From positions 1-9,407 of the forward strand of contig JADGHA010000138.1 of assembly GCA_019689695.1 (NCBI GenBank): a DNA stretch of 9,407 nt, written 5' to 3'. The position numbers and the translations under genes are program-made. Each line of letters starts with the position of its first letter. The first letter of the stretch is position 1. The notes beneath the pieces are model-generated. The model did no database searches. It saw only the letters and a program-made list of their open reading frames with translations, and had not been told where the DNA came from. The DNA comes from Micromonosporaceae bacterium (lineage in GTDB: Bacteria > Actinomycetota > Actinomycetes > Mycobacteriales > Micromonosporaceae). This document shows positions 1-6,433 of this stretch, piece by piece.

Positions 1-353
1 CCCGGGCGGCCAGCGGCGTCGAGCCGCAACTGTTCGGCATCGGGCCGGTCGAGGCGGCCCGCACCGCGTTGGCCCGCGCGGGGATCGGCTGGGGCGAGCT
101 GAACGCGGTCGAGCTGAACGAGGCGTTCGCCGCGCAGTCGCTGGCCTGCCTCGCCGAATGGCCCGACCTGGACCCGCAGATTGTCAACCCGAACGGCGGG
201 GCGATCGCCATCGGCCACCCGCTCGGCTGCTCGGGCGCGCGCATCCTCGGCTCGCTCGCCTGGCAGCTGCACCGGCGCGGTGGCGGATGGGGGCTGGCCG
301 CGATCTGCATCGGTGTGGGCCAGGGCCTCGCCGTCGTCTTGGAAGGGGTGTGA
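1..353 (+). CDS. pcaF: Beta-ketoadipyl-CoA thiolase, C-terminal part (5' end outside the window)
   Basis: This is the last 116 codons of a thiolase, read in the frame beginning at base 3. PcaF cleaves beta-ketoadipyl-CoA with CoA into succinyl-CoA and acetyl-CoA, the last step of the beta-ketoadipate pathway in the cytoplasm. The visible part carries the thiolase C-terminal motifs: GPVEA, ELNEAFAAQ (about residues 37-45 of the fragment), GGAIAIGHPLGCSGAR with the catalytic His, and the final CIGVGQG with the second active-site Cys. The nucleophilic Cys of the N-terminal half lies outside the window. The motifs alone fit any acetyl-CoA acetyltransferase-type thiolase. The pcaF call rests on pcaH following within 2 bp of its stop codon. 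The TGA stop is at 351-353. Confidence 0.88.
   Translation, partial: RAASGVEPQLFGIGPVEAARTALARAGIGWGELNAVELNEAFAAQSLACLAEWPDLDPQIVNPNGGAIAIGHPLGCSGARILGSLAWQLHRRGGGWGLAAICIGVGQGLAVVLEGV
341..348 (+). promoter_or_regulatory. Ribosome binding site deciding the pcaH start
   Basis: The purine run GGAAGGGG lies inside the last codons of pcaF. It is 7 nt before GTG 356 but only 1 nt before GTG 350, which would overlap the pcaF stop. The spacing favours GTG 356 as the pcaH start. Confidence 0.55.
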
Positions 354-355
354 TC

Positions 356-1069
356 GTGCTGAAGCTACCGTCCTATGAAGAACCTCCGAAGGGTACCCAT
401 CCACCGCTGAGCTTCCCCGACTACGCGTCCACCCGCCTGCGGGCGCCCAGCCAGCCACTGGTGGTCCTGCCGCACCGGCTGACCGAAGTGACCGGGCCGC
501 TGTTCGGCGATGAGCGGATCCGCCCCGGCGACAACGACCTGACCCGGCAGCACGATGGCGAGCCACTCGGCCAGCGCATCATCGTCCACGGCCGGGTGCT
601 CGACTCCGACGGCCGCCCGGTGCCGAACACCCTGGTGGAGGTGTGGCAGCCCAACGCCGCCGGCCGCTACCGGCACGTCAACGACAACTGGCCCGCGCCG
701 ATCGACCCCAACTTCACCGGCGGGGGCCGGGTGCTCACCGACGCCAACGGGCACTACCAGTTCACCACCATCAAGCCCGGCGCGTACCCGTGGCGCAACC
801 ACCCCAACGCCTGGCGGCCCTCGCACATCCACTTCTCGCTGTTCGGCCGCGCCTTCACCCAGCGGCTGATCACCCAGATGTACTTCCCCGGCGACCCGCT
901 GTTCTTCCAGGACCCGGTGTTCAACTCCATCCCCGACCCCAAGGCCCGGGAACGCCTCATCTCGGTCTACGACCACGAGGTCACCACACCGGAATGGGCG
1001 CTCGGCTTCCGGTTCGACATCGTGCTGCGCGGCCCGGCCGCCACACCGTTCGAGGAGCCCCGGCCATGA
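356..1069 (+). CDS. pcaH: Protocatechuate 3,4-dioxygenase beta subunit
   Basis: PcaH is the iron-bearing subunit of the intradiol dioxygenase that opens protocatechuate to beta-carboxy-cis,cis-muconate. The 237-residue protein has the expected N-terminal segment (PPKGTHPPLSFPDY, then TRQHDGEPLGQRIIVHGRV) and the intradiol core VEVWQPNAAGRYRH. All four non-haem Fe(III) ligands are visible: Tyr105 (GRY), Tyr144 (GAYPW), and His157 and His159 (HIH). Their spacing of 39, 13 and 2 residues equals that of Tyr408, Tyr447, His460 and His462 in the Pseudomonas putida enzyme. Arg154 matches the active-site arginine there. The GTG at 356 is chosen for its ribosome binding site and because MLKLPSYEEP fits the family's N terminus. 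GTG 350, overlapping the pcaF stop, is the alternative. The stop overlaps the pcaG start as ATGA at 1066-1069. Confidence 0.95.
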   Translation: MLKLPSYEEPPKGTHPPLSFPDYASTRLRAPSQPLVVLPHRLTEVTGPLFGDERIRPGDNDLTRQHDGEPLGQRIIVHGRVLDSDGRPVPNTLVEVWQPNAAGRYRHVNDNWPAPIDPNFTGGGRVLTDANGHYQFTTIKPGAYPWRNHPNAWRPSHIHFSLFGRAFTQRLITQMYFPGDPLFFQDPVFNSIPDPKARERLISVYDHEVTTPEWALGFRFDIVLRGPAATPFEEPRP

Positions 1070-1665
1070 CCGCCACAACCCCGGGCCCGGCCGGCTCGGC
1101 CCGCCTGGGCCTCACCCCGTCGCAGACCGTGGGCCCGTTCCTGCACATCGGCCTGCCCTGGCCCGACGGCCCGTACGTCGTACCGGAAGGGACGCCGGGC
1201 GCGATCCGGATCACCGGCCAGGTCATCGACGGCGCGGGCGAGCCGGTGCCGGACGCCATCGTGGAGACCTGGCAGGCAGACCCGGACGGCCGGTTCGCAC
1301 ACCCGGACGACCCGCGCGGCGCGCAGCCGCCGGCGCTCGACGGGTTCCGCGGCTTCGGACGCTGCCCGACCGACGCGCAGGGCAGGTACGAGATCCTCAC
1401 CGTCAAGCCCGGCCCGCTGCCGGCACCCGAGGGCGGCATGGAGGCGCCGCACCTGAACGTGTCGGTCTTCTCGCGAGGGCTGCTCGACCGGCTCGTCACC
1501 CGGATCTACTTTCCCGACGAGGCCGAGGCGAACGCCGCCGACCCGGTGCTCAACGCCGTGCCGGAGTCCCGCCGCGGCACCCTCGTCGCCACCCCGGACG
1601 GCGCCGGGCTGCGCTTCGACATCCGCATGCAAGGCGAGAATGAGACCGTCTTCTTCGCCGTCTGA
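1066..1665 (+). CDS. pcaG: Protocatechuate 3,4-dioxygenase alpha subunit
   Basis: PcaG pairs with PcaH in the (alpha-beta)n dioxygenase and forms one wall of the active site without binding iron itself. The 199-residue protein starts with the alpha-subunit signature LTPSQTVGPFLHIGLPW (16-32) and repeats the intradiol fold. The ligand positions are replaced as expected: GRF (Phe77) stands where PcaH has GRY, and HLN (129-131) where PcaH has HIH. APHLNVSVFSRGLLDRL and RIYFPDE are further family motifs. The ATG overlaps the pcaH stop by 4 bp and has GAGGAG at 1052-1057, 8 nt upstream. The 3' end overlaps pcaB by 26 bp. It is shorter than PcaH, which is normal for this subunit. Confidence 0.95.
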   Translation: MTATTPGPAGSARLGLTPSQTVGPFLHIGLPWPDGPYVVPEGTPGAIRITGQVIDGAGEPVPDAIVETWQADPDGRFAHPDDPRGAQPPALDGFRGFGRCPTDAQGRYEILTVKPGPLPAPEGGMEAPHLNVSVFSRGLLDRLVTRIYFPDEAEANAADPVLNAVPESRRGTLVATPDGAGLRFDIRMQGENETVFFAV

Positions 1666-2962
1666 CCTGTTCGGACCCATGTTCGGCGACCAGCGGGTCG
1701 ACCGGGAGCTGGACGGCTCCGCGTGGCTGGCCGCGATGCTCGACGTCGAGCGCGCACTGGCCCGGGCGCAGGCCCGCGCCGGCCTGGTCCCGCCGGAGGC
1801 CGCCGACGCGGTCGCCGCGGCGTGCCGCCCGCAGCTGTACGACGCCGCCGCGCTCGGCCGGCAGGCCCGGGACGCCGCCAACCCGGTGGTCCCGCTGGTG
1901 AAGGCGCTCACCGCACAGGTGCCCCGGCACGCCGCCGCATACGTCCACTTCGGAGCGACCAGCCAGGACGTGCTGGACACGGCCGCCATGCTGGTCACCC
2001 GGCGGGCACTCGAGCCGGTGCAGCAGGAGCTGGCCGCGGCCGCGGACGCCTGCGCGGCGCTGGCCGAGGCACACCGCGACACGATCCTGGCCGCGCGGAC
2101 CCTGCTGCAGCACGCGCTGCCCACCACGTTCGGGCTCAAGTGCGCCGGCTGGCTGGTCGCCCTGGACGAGGCCCGCGCCGGGCTGGCAGCCGTGCCGCTC
2201 GCCGTGCAGCTCGGCGGCGCGGCCGGCACCCTGGCCGCCTTCGGCCCATCCGGCCCGACCGTGGTGCGCCTGCTCGCGCAGGAGCTGGACCTGCCCGAGC
2301 CGACCCTGCCCTGGCACACCGACCGGGTCCGCATCGGACAGCTCGCCGGCGCGCTCGGCGTCGCCGCGGGCGTCCTGGGCAAGGTCGCGCTCGACGTCGT
2401 ACTGCTGGCGCAGACCGAGGTCGCCGAGGTGGCCGAGCCCGCCGACGGCGGTCGCGGGGGCTCGTCGGCGATGCCGCACAAGCGCAACCCGGTCGGCGCC
2501 GTCCGGGTGCTCGCCGGCACCCGCCGGGTCCCCGCACTCGTGGCGACGCTGCTCGCCGCCATGGCGCAGGAGCACGAGCGGGCCGCCGGCGCCTGGCAGG
2601 CCGAGTGGGAGACGCTCACCGAGGCGCTGCGCCTGGTCGGCGGCGCCGCCGCCACCACCCGCGAGCTTCTGTCCGGACTGCAGGTGGATGCCGGGCGGAT
2701 GCGCCGCAACCTCGCCGCCAGCGGCGACGCCCTGATGTCCGAAAGCGTCGCGGCCCGGCTCGCGCCGGACCTCGGCCGCGCCGAGGCCCAGGAGCTGGTC
2801 CGGGCGGCGCTGGCCGAGGGACGGCCGCTGCGGAGCCTGCTCGAGGCCCACACCACGCTCAACGCCGAGCAGATGGCCGCCGCGCTGGACCCGGCCGCGT
2901 ACCTGGGAGCCGCCGCCGAGCTGGTCGACCGTGCGCTGTCCGCCCACCGGAGCCGGCGATGA
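1640..2962 (+). CDS. pcaB: 3-carboxy-cis,cis-muconate cycloisomerase
   Basis: PcaB lactonises beta-carboxy-cis,cis-muconate to gamma-carboxymuconolactone, the second step after ring cleavage. The 440-residue protein belongs to the fumarase/aspartase superfamily and is close to the usual ~450 residues. Visible superfamily blocks are HFGATSQD (103-110), RTLLQHALPTTFGLKCAGW (153-171) and the fumarate-lyase signature GGSSAMPHKRNPV (273-285), whose mobile Ser loop carries the catalytic base. The SAMPHKRNP form is typical of cycloisomerases and adenylosuccinate lyases, and the neighbours decide in favour of PcaB. The ATG at 1640 lies inside pcaG with AAGG 5 nt upstream, and it keeps the SDLFGPMFGD segment. 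ATG 1679 is a possible shorter start. The stop overlaps pcaD as ATGA at 2959-2962. Confidence 0.94.
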   Translation: MRPSSSPSDLFGPMFGDQRVDRELDGSAWLAAMLDVERALARAQARAGLVPPEAADAVAAACRPQLYDAAALGRQARDAANPVVPLVKALTAQVPRHAAAYVHFGATSQDVLDTAAMLVTRRALEPVQQELAAAADACAALAEAHRDTILAARTLLQHALPTTFGLKCAGWLVALDEARAGLAAVPLAVQLGGAAGTLAAFGPSGPTVVRLLAQELDLPEPTLPWHTDRVRIGQLAGALGVAAGVLGKVALDVVLLAQTEVAEVAEPADGGRGGSSAMPHKRNPVGAVRVLAGTRRVPALVATLLAAMAQEHERAAGAWQAEWETLTEALRLVGGAAATTRELLSGLQVDAGRMRRNLAASGDALMSESVAARLAPDLGRAEAQELVRAALAEGRPLRSLLEAHTTLNAEQMAAALDPAAYLGAAAELVDRALSAHRSRR

Positions 2963-3723
2963 CCCCACACCACGTGCTCAGCGGCCCACCCGATGCCCCG
3001 GTCCTCGTGCTCGGCCACTCCCTCGGCACCGATCTGTCCATGTGGGACGGTGTGGCGGCGGCGCTCGGCGGACGCCTGCGCCTGCTCCGCTTCGACCACC
3101 GTGGGCACGGCAGCTCCCCGGTAACCCCCGGCCCGTACACGATCGAAGACCTCGGCCGCGACCTGCTCGCCTTGCTCGACAACCTGGGGCTGGACCGGGT
3201 CGACTACTGCGGGCTCTCCCTCGGCGGCATGGTGGGCATGTGGCTGGCCGCGCACGCCCCCGATCGGGTGGACCGGCTCGCGCTGTGCTGCACCTCCGCC
3301 TGGCTGCCACCGGCCGACGGGTGGCTGGACCGGGCGGCGCGGGTCCGGGCCGGCGGGATGAAGGCCGTGGCCGACCTGGCGCTCGGCCGGTGGTTCAGCC
3401 CGGACTGGGTGGCCAGCCACCCGGCCGAGGTCGAGCGGGCCCGGCAGATGCTGCTGCGCGTCCCGGCCGAGGGGTACGCCGGCTGCTGCGAGGCGATCGC
3501 CAGCATGGACCTGCGCGCCGAGCTACCGTCGATCGCCGCCGCCACGCTCGTCGTGGCCGGCGGCGACGACATGGCCACCCCGCCCTCGCACGGCGAGGCG
3601 ATCGCCGCCGCCATACCGCGGGCCCGCCTGGTCGTACTCCCCGGGCGCGCGCACCTGGCCGCCGTGGAGGACCCCGACGCCGTGGCCGGGCTGCTACTCC
3701 GCCACTTCGAGGAGGCGCGATGA
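2959..3723 (+). CDS. pcaD: 3-oxoadipate enol-lactonase (alpha/beta hydrolase)
   Basis: PcaD hydrolyses beta-ketoadipate enol-lactone to beta-ketoadipate. The 254-residue protein is a complete alpha/beta hydrolase of normal length. It has an oxyanion-hole segment GHSLGTDLSMW (19-29), FDHRGHGSS (45-53), the nucleophile elbow GLSLGG with Ser87, the acid in GGDDMATPP (Asp203 or Asp204) and the catalytic His232 in GRAHLAAVE. It starts by ATGA overlap with pcaB, with GGAG at 2949-2952 upstream, and ends by ATGA overlap with pcaC. In many actinobacteria this domain is fused to the decarboxylase as PcaL. Here a stop codon and a frame change separate the two. Confidence 0.94.
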   Translation: MTPHHVLSGPPDAPVLVLGHSLGTDLSMWDGVAAALGGRLRLLRFDHRGHGSSPVTPGPYTIEDLGRDLLALLDNLGLDRVDYCGLSLGGMVGMWLAAHAPDRVDRLALCCTSAWLPPADGWLDRAARVRAGGMKAVADLALGRWFSPDWVASHPAEVERARQMLLRVPAEGYAGCCEAIASMDLRAELPSIAAATLVVAGGDDMATPPSHGEAIAAAIPRARLVVLPGRAHLAAVEDPDAVAGLLLRHFEEAR

Positions 3724-4109
3724 CCGACCAGTACTCGCGGGGCATGGCCGTCCGGCGCGAGGTGCTCGGCGACGCGCACGTGGACGCCGCCCAGGCCCGC
3801 ACGGACGAGTTCACCGCCGACTTCCAGGACTTCATCACCCGGTACGCCTGGGGCGAGGTCTGGACCCGGCCGGGCCTCGACCGGCGCACCCGCAGCTGCA
3901 TCACGCTGGCTCTGCTGGCCGGCCTGCGCTGCGAGAACGAGCTGCCGATGCACGTGCGGGCCGCGCTGCGCAACGGCCTGACCCCCGACGAGATCAAGGA
4001 GGTGCTGCTGCAGGTCGCCGTCTACGCGGGCGTCCCGGCGGCCAACAGCGCCTTCGCGATCGCCCAGCAGGTGCTGGCTACCGAGGCTGCCAGGCGTCCG
4101 GCCGGGTGA
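3720..4109 (+). CDS. pcaC: 4-carboxymuconolactone decarboxylase
   Basis: PcaC decarboxylates gamma-carboxymuconolactone to the enol-lactone that PcaD hydrolyses. The 129-residue single-domain protein is the usual size for the stand-alone enzyme. Family motifs are YAWGEVWTRPGLDRRTRS (42-59), the core LALLAGLRCENELPMHVRAA with Glu74 and His78, NGLTPDEIKEVLLQVAVYAGVPAAN (85-109), and an alanine-rich C-terminal helix. The ATG overlaps the pcaD stop by 4 bp with GGAGG at 3711-3715. As the last pca gene, its 3' end runs 32 bp into the 3' end of the opposite-strand Rrf2 gene. I see no terminator between them. Confidence 0.94.
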   Translation: MTDQYSRGMAVRREVLGDAHVDAAQARTDEFTADFQDFITRYAWGEVWTRPGLDRRTRSCITLALLAGLRCENELPMHVRAALRNGLTPDEIKEVLLQVAVYAGVPAANSAFAIAQQVLATEAARRPAG

Positions 4110-4533
4110 TCAGCCGGCGCACGTGCGCGGGCATCCGGCCGCTGAGCATGTCGGAGAGGCTGACCTCGTCCACCACCTCGCGCACCGCCGCCCGCACCGC
4201 CACCCACAGCCGGGGCAGGTTCTCCGCGGCGCCCTCGTACCGCGTCTCCTCCGGACGCATGCCCCGCACCGCCGCAAGTGGACCGTCCACCGCCCGCAGG
4301 ATCGAGCCGATGGTCACCTCGCGCGGCGGGCGGCTCAGCGTGTAGCCGCCCTCCGCCCCCCGCTGCGCGCGCACCAGCCCGGCCCGGCGCAGGTCGGCGA
4401 GGATCGCCTCGAGGAACTTGCGCGGCATGTCCTGCTGCTGGGCGACCGCCTGGGTGGACATCACCGACGGGTACACCGCCGCGAGACTGAGCGCCGCGCG
4501 CACCGCGTACTCACCGCGGGCCGATATCTGCAC
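4078..4533 (-). CDS. Rrf2-family transcriptional regulator lacking Fe-S cysteines
   Basis: This is a 151-residue DNA-binding protein of normal Rrf2 length. The N-terminal QISARGEYAVRAALSLA, the helix-turn-helix around residues 26-50 (STQAVAQQQDMPRKFLEAIL) and the wing RAQRGAEGGYTLSRPP (55-70) are characteristic. VTIGSILRAVDGPL (73-86) follows, as in other family members. The usual cluster-binding cysteines are absent, and in fact the protein contains no Cys, so it should not sense through an Fe-S cluster like IscR or NsrR. The start is GTG at 4531-4533, with only a weak GGTGG upstream. It lies 42 bp downstream of the AraC-type gene on the same strand, so the two may be co-transcribed. Its target and ligand cannot be read from the sequence. 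Confidence 0.87.
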   Translation of the reverse strand: MQISARGEYAVRAALSLAAVYPSVMSTQAVAQQQDMPRKFLEAILADLRRAGLVRAQRGAEGGYTLSRPPREVTIGSILRAVDGPLAAVRGMRPEETRYEGAAENLPRLWVAVRAAVREVVDEVSLSDMLSGRMPAHVRRLITRPDAWQPR

Positions 4534-4575
4534 GCCACCATCATGCCGTGGCCGCGCCGCGCGTCCGTGCCGGGC

Positions 4576-5469
4576 TCACTCGCGGGCCCTGAGCCGGAAG
4601 GCGCCGGGGGACAGGCCGACCTCCCGGGCGAAGAACCGGCCGAAGTTGGTGGGCTCCGGGAAGCCGAGCCGGTACCCGATCTCCGCAACCGGCTCGTCGG
4701 TGTAGGCCAGCAGCCGCTTCGCCTCCAACGCCACCCGGTCGTCGATCAGCTGCTTGGCGCTGCGCCCGGTCGCCGCCAGGCTCGCCCGGGTCAGCGTCCG
4801 CACCGAGCAGCCGAGGCGGGCCGCGTACTCCTCGACCCGGCGGGTGTCCGCGTACGAGCGCTCGATCTCCCGCCGGAAGCGCAGGAACGCCGCCGCCTCG
4901 GCGGCGCCGTCGAGGGTGCTCGCCGCCGGGTGCTCCTGCGGCAGCAGCATCGCCACGCGAAGGATCAGCACGGCGAGCTGGTGGCGCAGCAGTTCCTCGC
5001 CGAGCCCGTTGTCCGGGTGCCGCCCGCAGTCCACCCCGAGCTGGGTCACCTCGTTGATCACCGCGTCCTCGTCCTCGCCGGCGAGCTGGCACCACACCGG
5101 ACCGAACGGGTCCTCCACGAGCGCGGTGGCGGCGCGCAGCGGCGGCAGGAAGCCCGGCGCCCAGCGGACCAGGGCGGCGTCGAAGCCCGGCTCCGGCCAG
5201 TACCGGATGACCTGGCCGGGGCGCGCCCAGACCAGCGTGCCCGGCCGGCACCGGTAGCGGACGAAGTCGACGGTCTGGCTGCCGTGCCCGACCGTGACCA
5301 GCATGAGCAGGTGGTGGTCGAGCCGGTGCGGCCGCCGCAGCTGGTCCCGCGGCACCCGCTCGGCAAGCTCGGTCAGCGTCAGCGTCTGCACGCCGCTCGG
5401 CCCGGCGACCGTCGGCGCAGGCCGGGGCTGCACGCTCACTGCCGGCGTCGGCGGACTGACATCGACCAT
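4576..5469 (-). CDS. AraC-family transcriptional regulator
   Basis: This is a 297-residue regulator. The N-terminal half looks like the cupin-like AraC ligand-binding domain (about 45-110, with DFVRYRCRPGTLVWARPGQV at 68-87). The C-terminal half holds the two helix-turn-helices (about 200-291), including the AraC signature LLAYTDEPVAEIGYRLGF and TNFGRFFAREVGLSPGAFR. AraC-type regulators with this N-terminal style, such as PobR/HpaA, often control 4-hydroxybenzoate or related aromatic catabolism. Together with its position next to pcaHGBDC this makes it a candidate regulator of the pathway, but that is inference. ATG 5469 is chosen with AGGCGGG just upstream. The frame stays open to ATG 5724, which overlaps the upstream ssgB stop, but the added 85 codons include TTA and lose the GC bias partway. 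Confidence 0.85.
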   Translation of the reverse strand: MVDVSPPTPAVSVQPRPAPTVAGPSGVQTLTLTELAERVPRDQLRRPHRLDHHLLMLVTVGHGSQTVDFVRYRCRPGTLVWARPGQVIRYWPEPGFDAALVRWAPGFLPPLRAATALVEDPFGPVWCQLAGEDEDAVINEVTQLGVDCGRHPDNGLGEELLRHQLAVLILRVAMLLPQEHPAASTLDGAAEAAAFLRFRREIERSYADTRRVEEYAARLGCSVRTLTRASLAATGRSAKQLIDDRVALEAKRLLAYTDEPVAEIGYRLGFPEPTNFGRFFAREVGLSPGAFRLRARE

Positions 5470-5720
5470 CCCGCCTGCGACGGTAGCCGGGACCGGGGCC
5501 GTATGCACGCGATACGCGGAGTGTCGGCCCGTCGACTGGCGTTTCGCTACCGTAGTGGCGGCCGGCCGCGCCCGTTCGCCGCCGATCGACGGGCATCGTT
5601 GACCTTGACGCCCGGTGGACGATAAGATCCCCCGGTCTGGGTCGGGAGCCGGACCATTCGGGTTGGTCACAGCCGTCCGGGCGCCGAGGGCAGCGCGCCG
5701 GGACGCGCCGCTGGGCGTCG
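5470..5720. other. Intergenic stretch between the AraC gene and ssgB
   Basis: These 251 bases contain no convincing gene. The half near ssgB is still GC-rich, but around 5540-5640 the composition becomes more mixed, which suits a control region for the AraC-type gene. It holds the short inverted repeat at 5510-5526. No clear terminator hairpin after ssgB is visible. Confidence 0.5.
5510..5526. repeat. Short inverted repeat upstream of the AraC-type gene
   Basis: CGTAT and ATACG are separated by 7 bp, and the centre lies about 50 bp upstream of ATG 5469. This could be an operator half-site pair for autoregulation. Five-base arms are short and could arise by chance. Confidence 0.25.
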
Positions 5721-6152
5721 TCATCGGCCGGCGAGGAGCCGGCTGACCGCGGCGTCCACGTCCAGGTGTTCGCTCTCCCGGCCGCGCGGCACCACCATGT
5801 AGGTGCGGCGCAGGAACCTGACCAGGACGCTGCGCGGCACCTCGAACAGCGCGTTGCCGTCCGGCGACGACAGCGCGAGCGCGACGAAGTCCCCCCGCGG
5901 CGTGGTCCATGGCCAGACCCGCACGTCCCCGATGCCGGCCGGCTCGGTCAGGCCGCTGACCAGCAGGTCCCGGGCAAAGGACCAGCTGACCTCCTCGCCG
6001 CCGGCGGTCTCGGCGTGGAACAGCACATAGACCGCGTATGGATCGGCTGGGTCGTAACGCAGGCTGGCGCGCACCGGCAACGCGGTCGCGTCCGGTGCGA
6101 CCAGCCTCAGCGACGTCTCGACCTCGACGGTCGTCGGTCGGATGGCACTCAT
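5721..6152 (-). CDS. ssgB: SsgA-like sporulation/cell-division protein, SsgB type
   Basis: SsgB-type proteins help place FtsZ at sporulation septa in Streptomyces, together with SsgA. SsgB is the member found most widely in sporulating actinomycetes. The 143-residue protein shows the family landmarks: VETSLRLVAP near the N terminus, LPVRASLRYDPADPYAV (25-41), VSWSFARDLLVSGL (55-68), GIGDVRVWPW (73-82), VALALSSPDGNALFEVP (90-106) and VRFLRRTYMVVPRG (111-124). ATG 6152 is chosen because GGGGGGAG at 6161-6168 lies 8 nt upstream. An ATG seven codons further upstream would start at or within that site. No transmembrane segment is visible. The symbol is given because the protein resembles the single SsgB-like protein I recall from Salinispora-type genomes. 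Another SALP name is possible. Confidence 0.87.
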   Translation of the reverse strand: MSAIRPTTVEVETSLRLVAPDATALPVRASLRYDPADPYAVYVLFHAETAGGEEVSWSFARDLLVSGLTEPAGIGDVRVWPWTTPRGDFVALALSSPDGNALFEVPRSVLVRFLRRTYMVVPRGRESEHLDVDAAVSRLLAGR

Positions 6153-6160
6153 TGGACGTA

Positions 6161-6168
6161 CTCCCCCC
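6161..6168 (-). promoter_or_regulatory. Ribosome binding site of ssgB
   Basis: Read on the minus strand this is GGGGGGAG, 8 nt before ATG 6152. It decides the start against the upstream in-frame ATG at 6173. Confidence 0.6.
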
Positions 6169-6200
6169 GGCACCGCTGGGGCTGTATGCGCCCCCGCCCT

Positions 6201-6228
6201 TCCATACTCAGGCGATACTCGCTGTCAC
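6201..6228 (-). promoter_or_regulatory. Candidate promoter for ssgB
   Basis: On the minus strand, GTGACA (-35-like, 6223-6228) and TATGGA (-10-like, 6201-6206) are 16 bp apart. They would give a leader of roughly 40 nt to ATG 6152. This is matched by eye to a housekeeping-type consensus. In Streptomyces ssgB is controlled by the alternative sigma factor SigH, so other promoter types are possible. Confidence 0.3.
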
Positions 6229-6304
6229 GCTTCGCCCTAGGCTGATCTCACCCAGTAGTGGGAAGCCGAAGCGAAGATATGTCCGTTTATGTCCTGCTCG
6301 TCGG

Positions 6305-6333
6305 TTGGTTGTCTGGTTCTCTGCGGGTACTCT
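6305..6333 (+). promoter_or_regulatory. Candidate promoter for the PGPGW membrane protein gene
   Basis: TTGGTT (6305-6310) and TACTCT (6328-6333) are 17 bp apart in the less GC-rich part of the divergent intergenic region. The leader to ATG 6434 would be about 95 nt. This is a consensus match only. Confidence 0.28.
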
Positions 6334-6433
6334 CCTCTGTTCAGCGCCGGGTGCCAATCAGACGTCGACCCAATCCGGTAACGTCCGGTCGTACGGTTGA
6401 GTGACGGCCAGGTGACACGGGAAGCGAAAATCG

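Noticed and set aside
158..355. N-terminal extension of PcaH upstream of 356
   Set aside because: It overlaps pcaF coding sequence in another frame, its translation is Arg/Pro-rich, and PcaH homology begins at LKLPSYEEP.
967..3420. Very long minus-strand open frame (817 codons) opposite pcaG, pcaB and pcaD
   Set aside because: It is antisense to clearly recognised genes and has low-complexity, Arg/Ser/Ala-rich translation with no domain. Long antisense frames are expected in DNA this GC-rich.
4123..5625. 500-codon plus-strand frame across the two regulators
   Set aside because: It is antisense to the Rrf2 and AraC genes and its translation is Arg/Pro/His-rich without recognisable motifs.
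5590..5625. Plus-strand TTGACC/GATAAG promoter-like pair
   Set aside because: It would drive transcription antisense to nothing annotated nearby on that strand, and the spacing only roughly fits.
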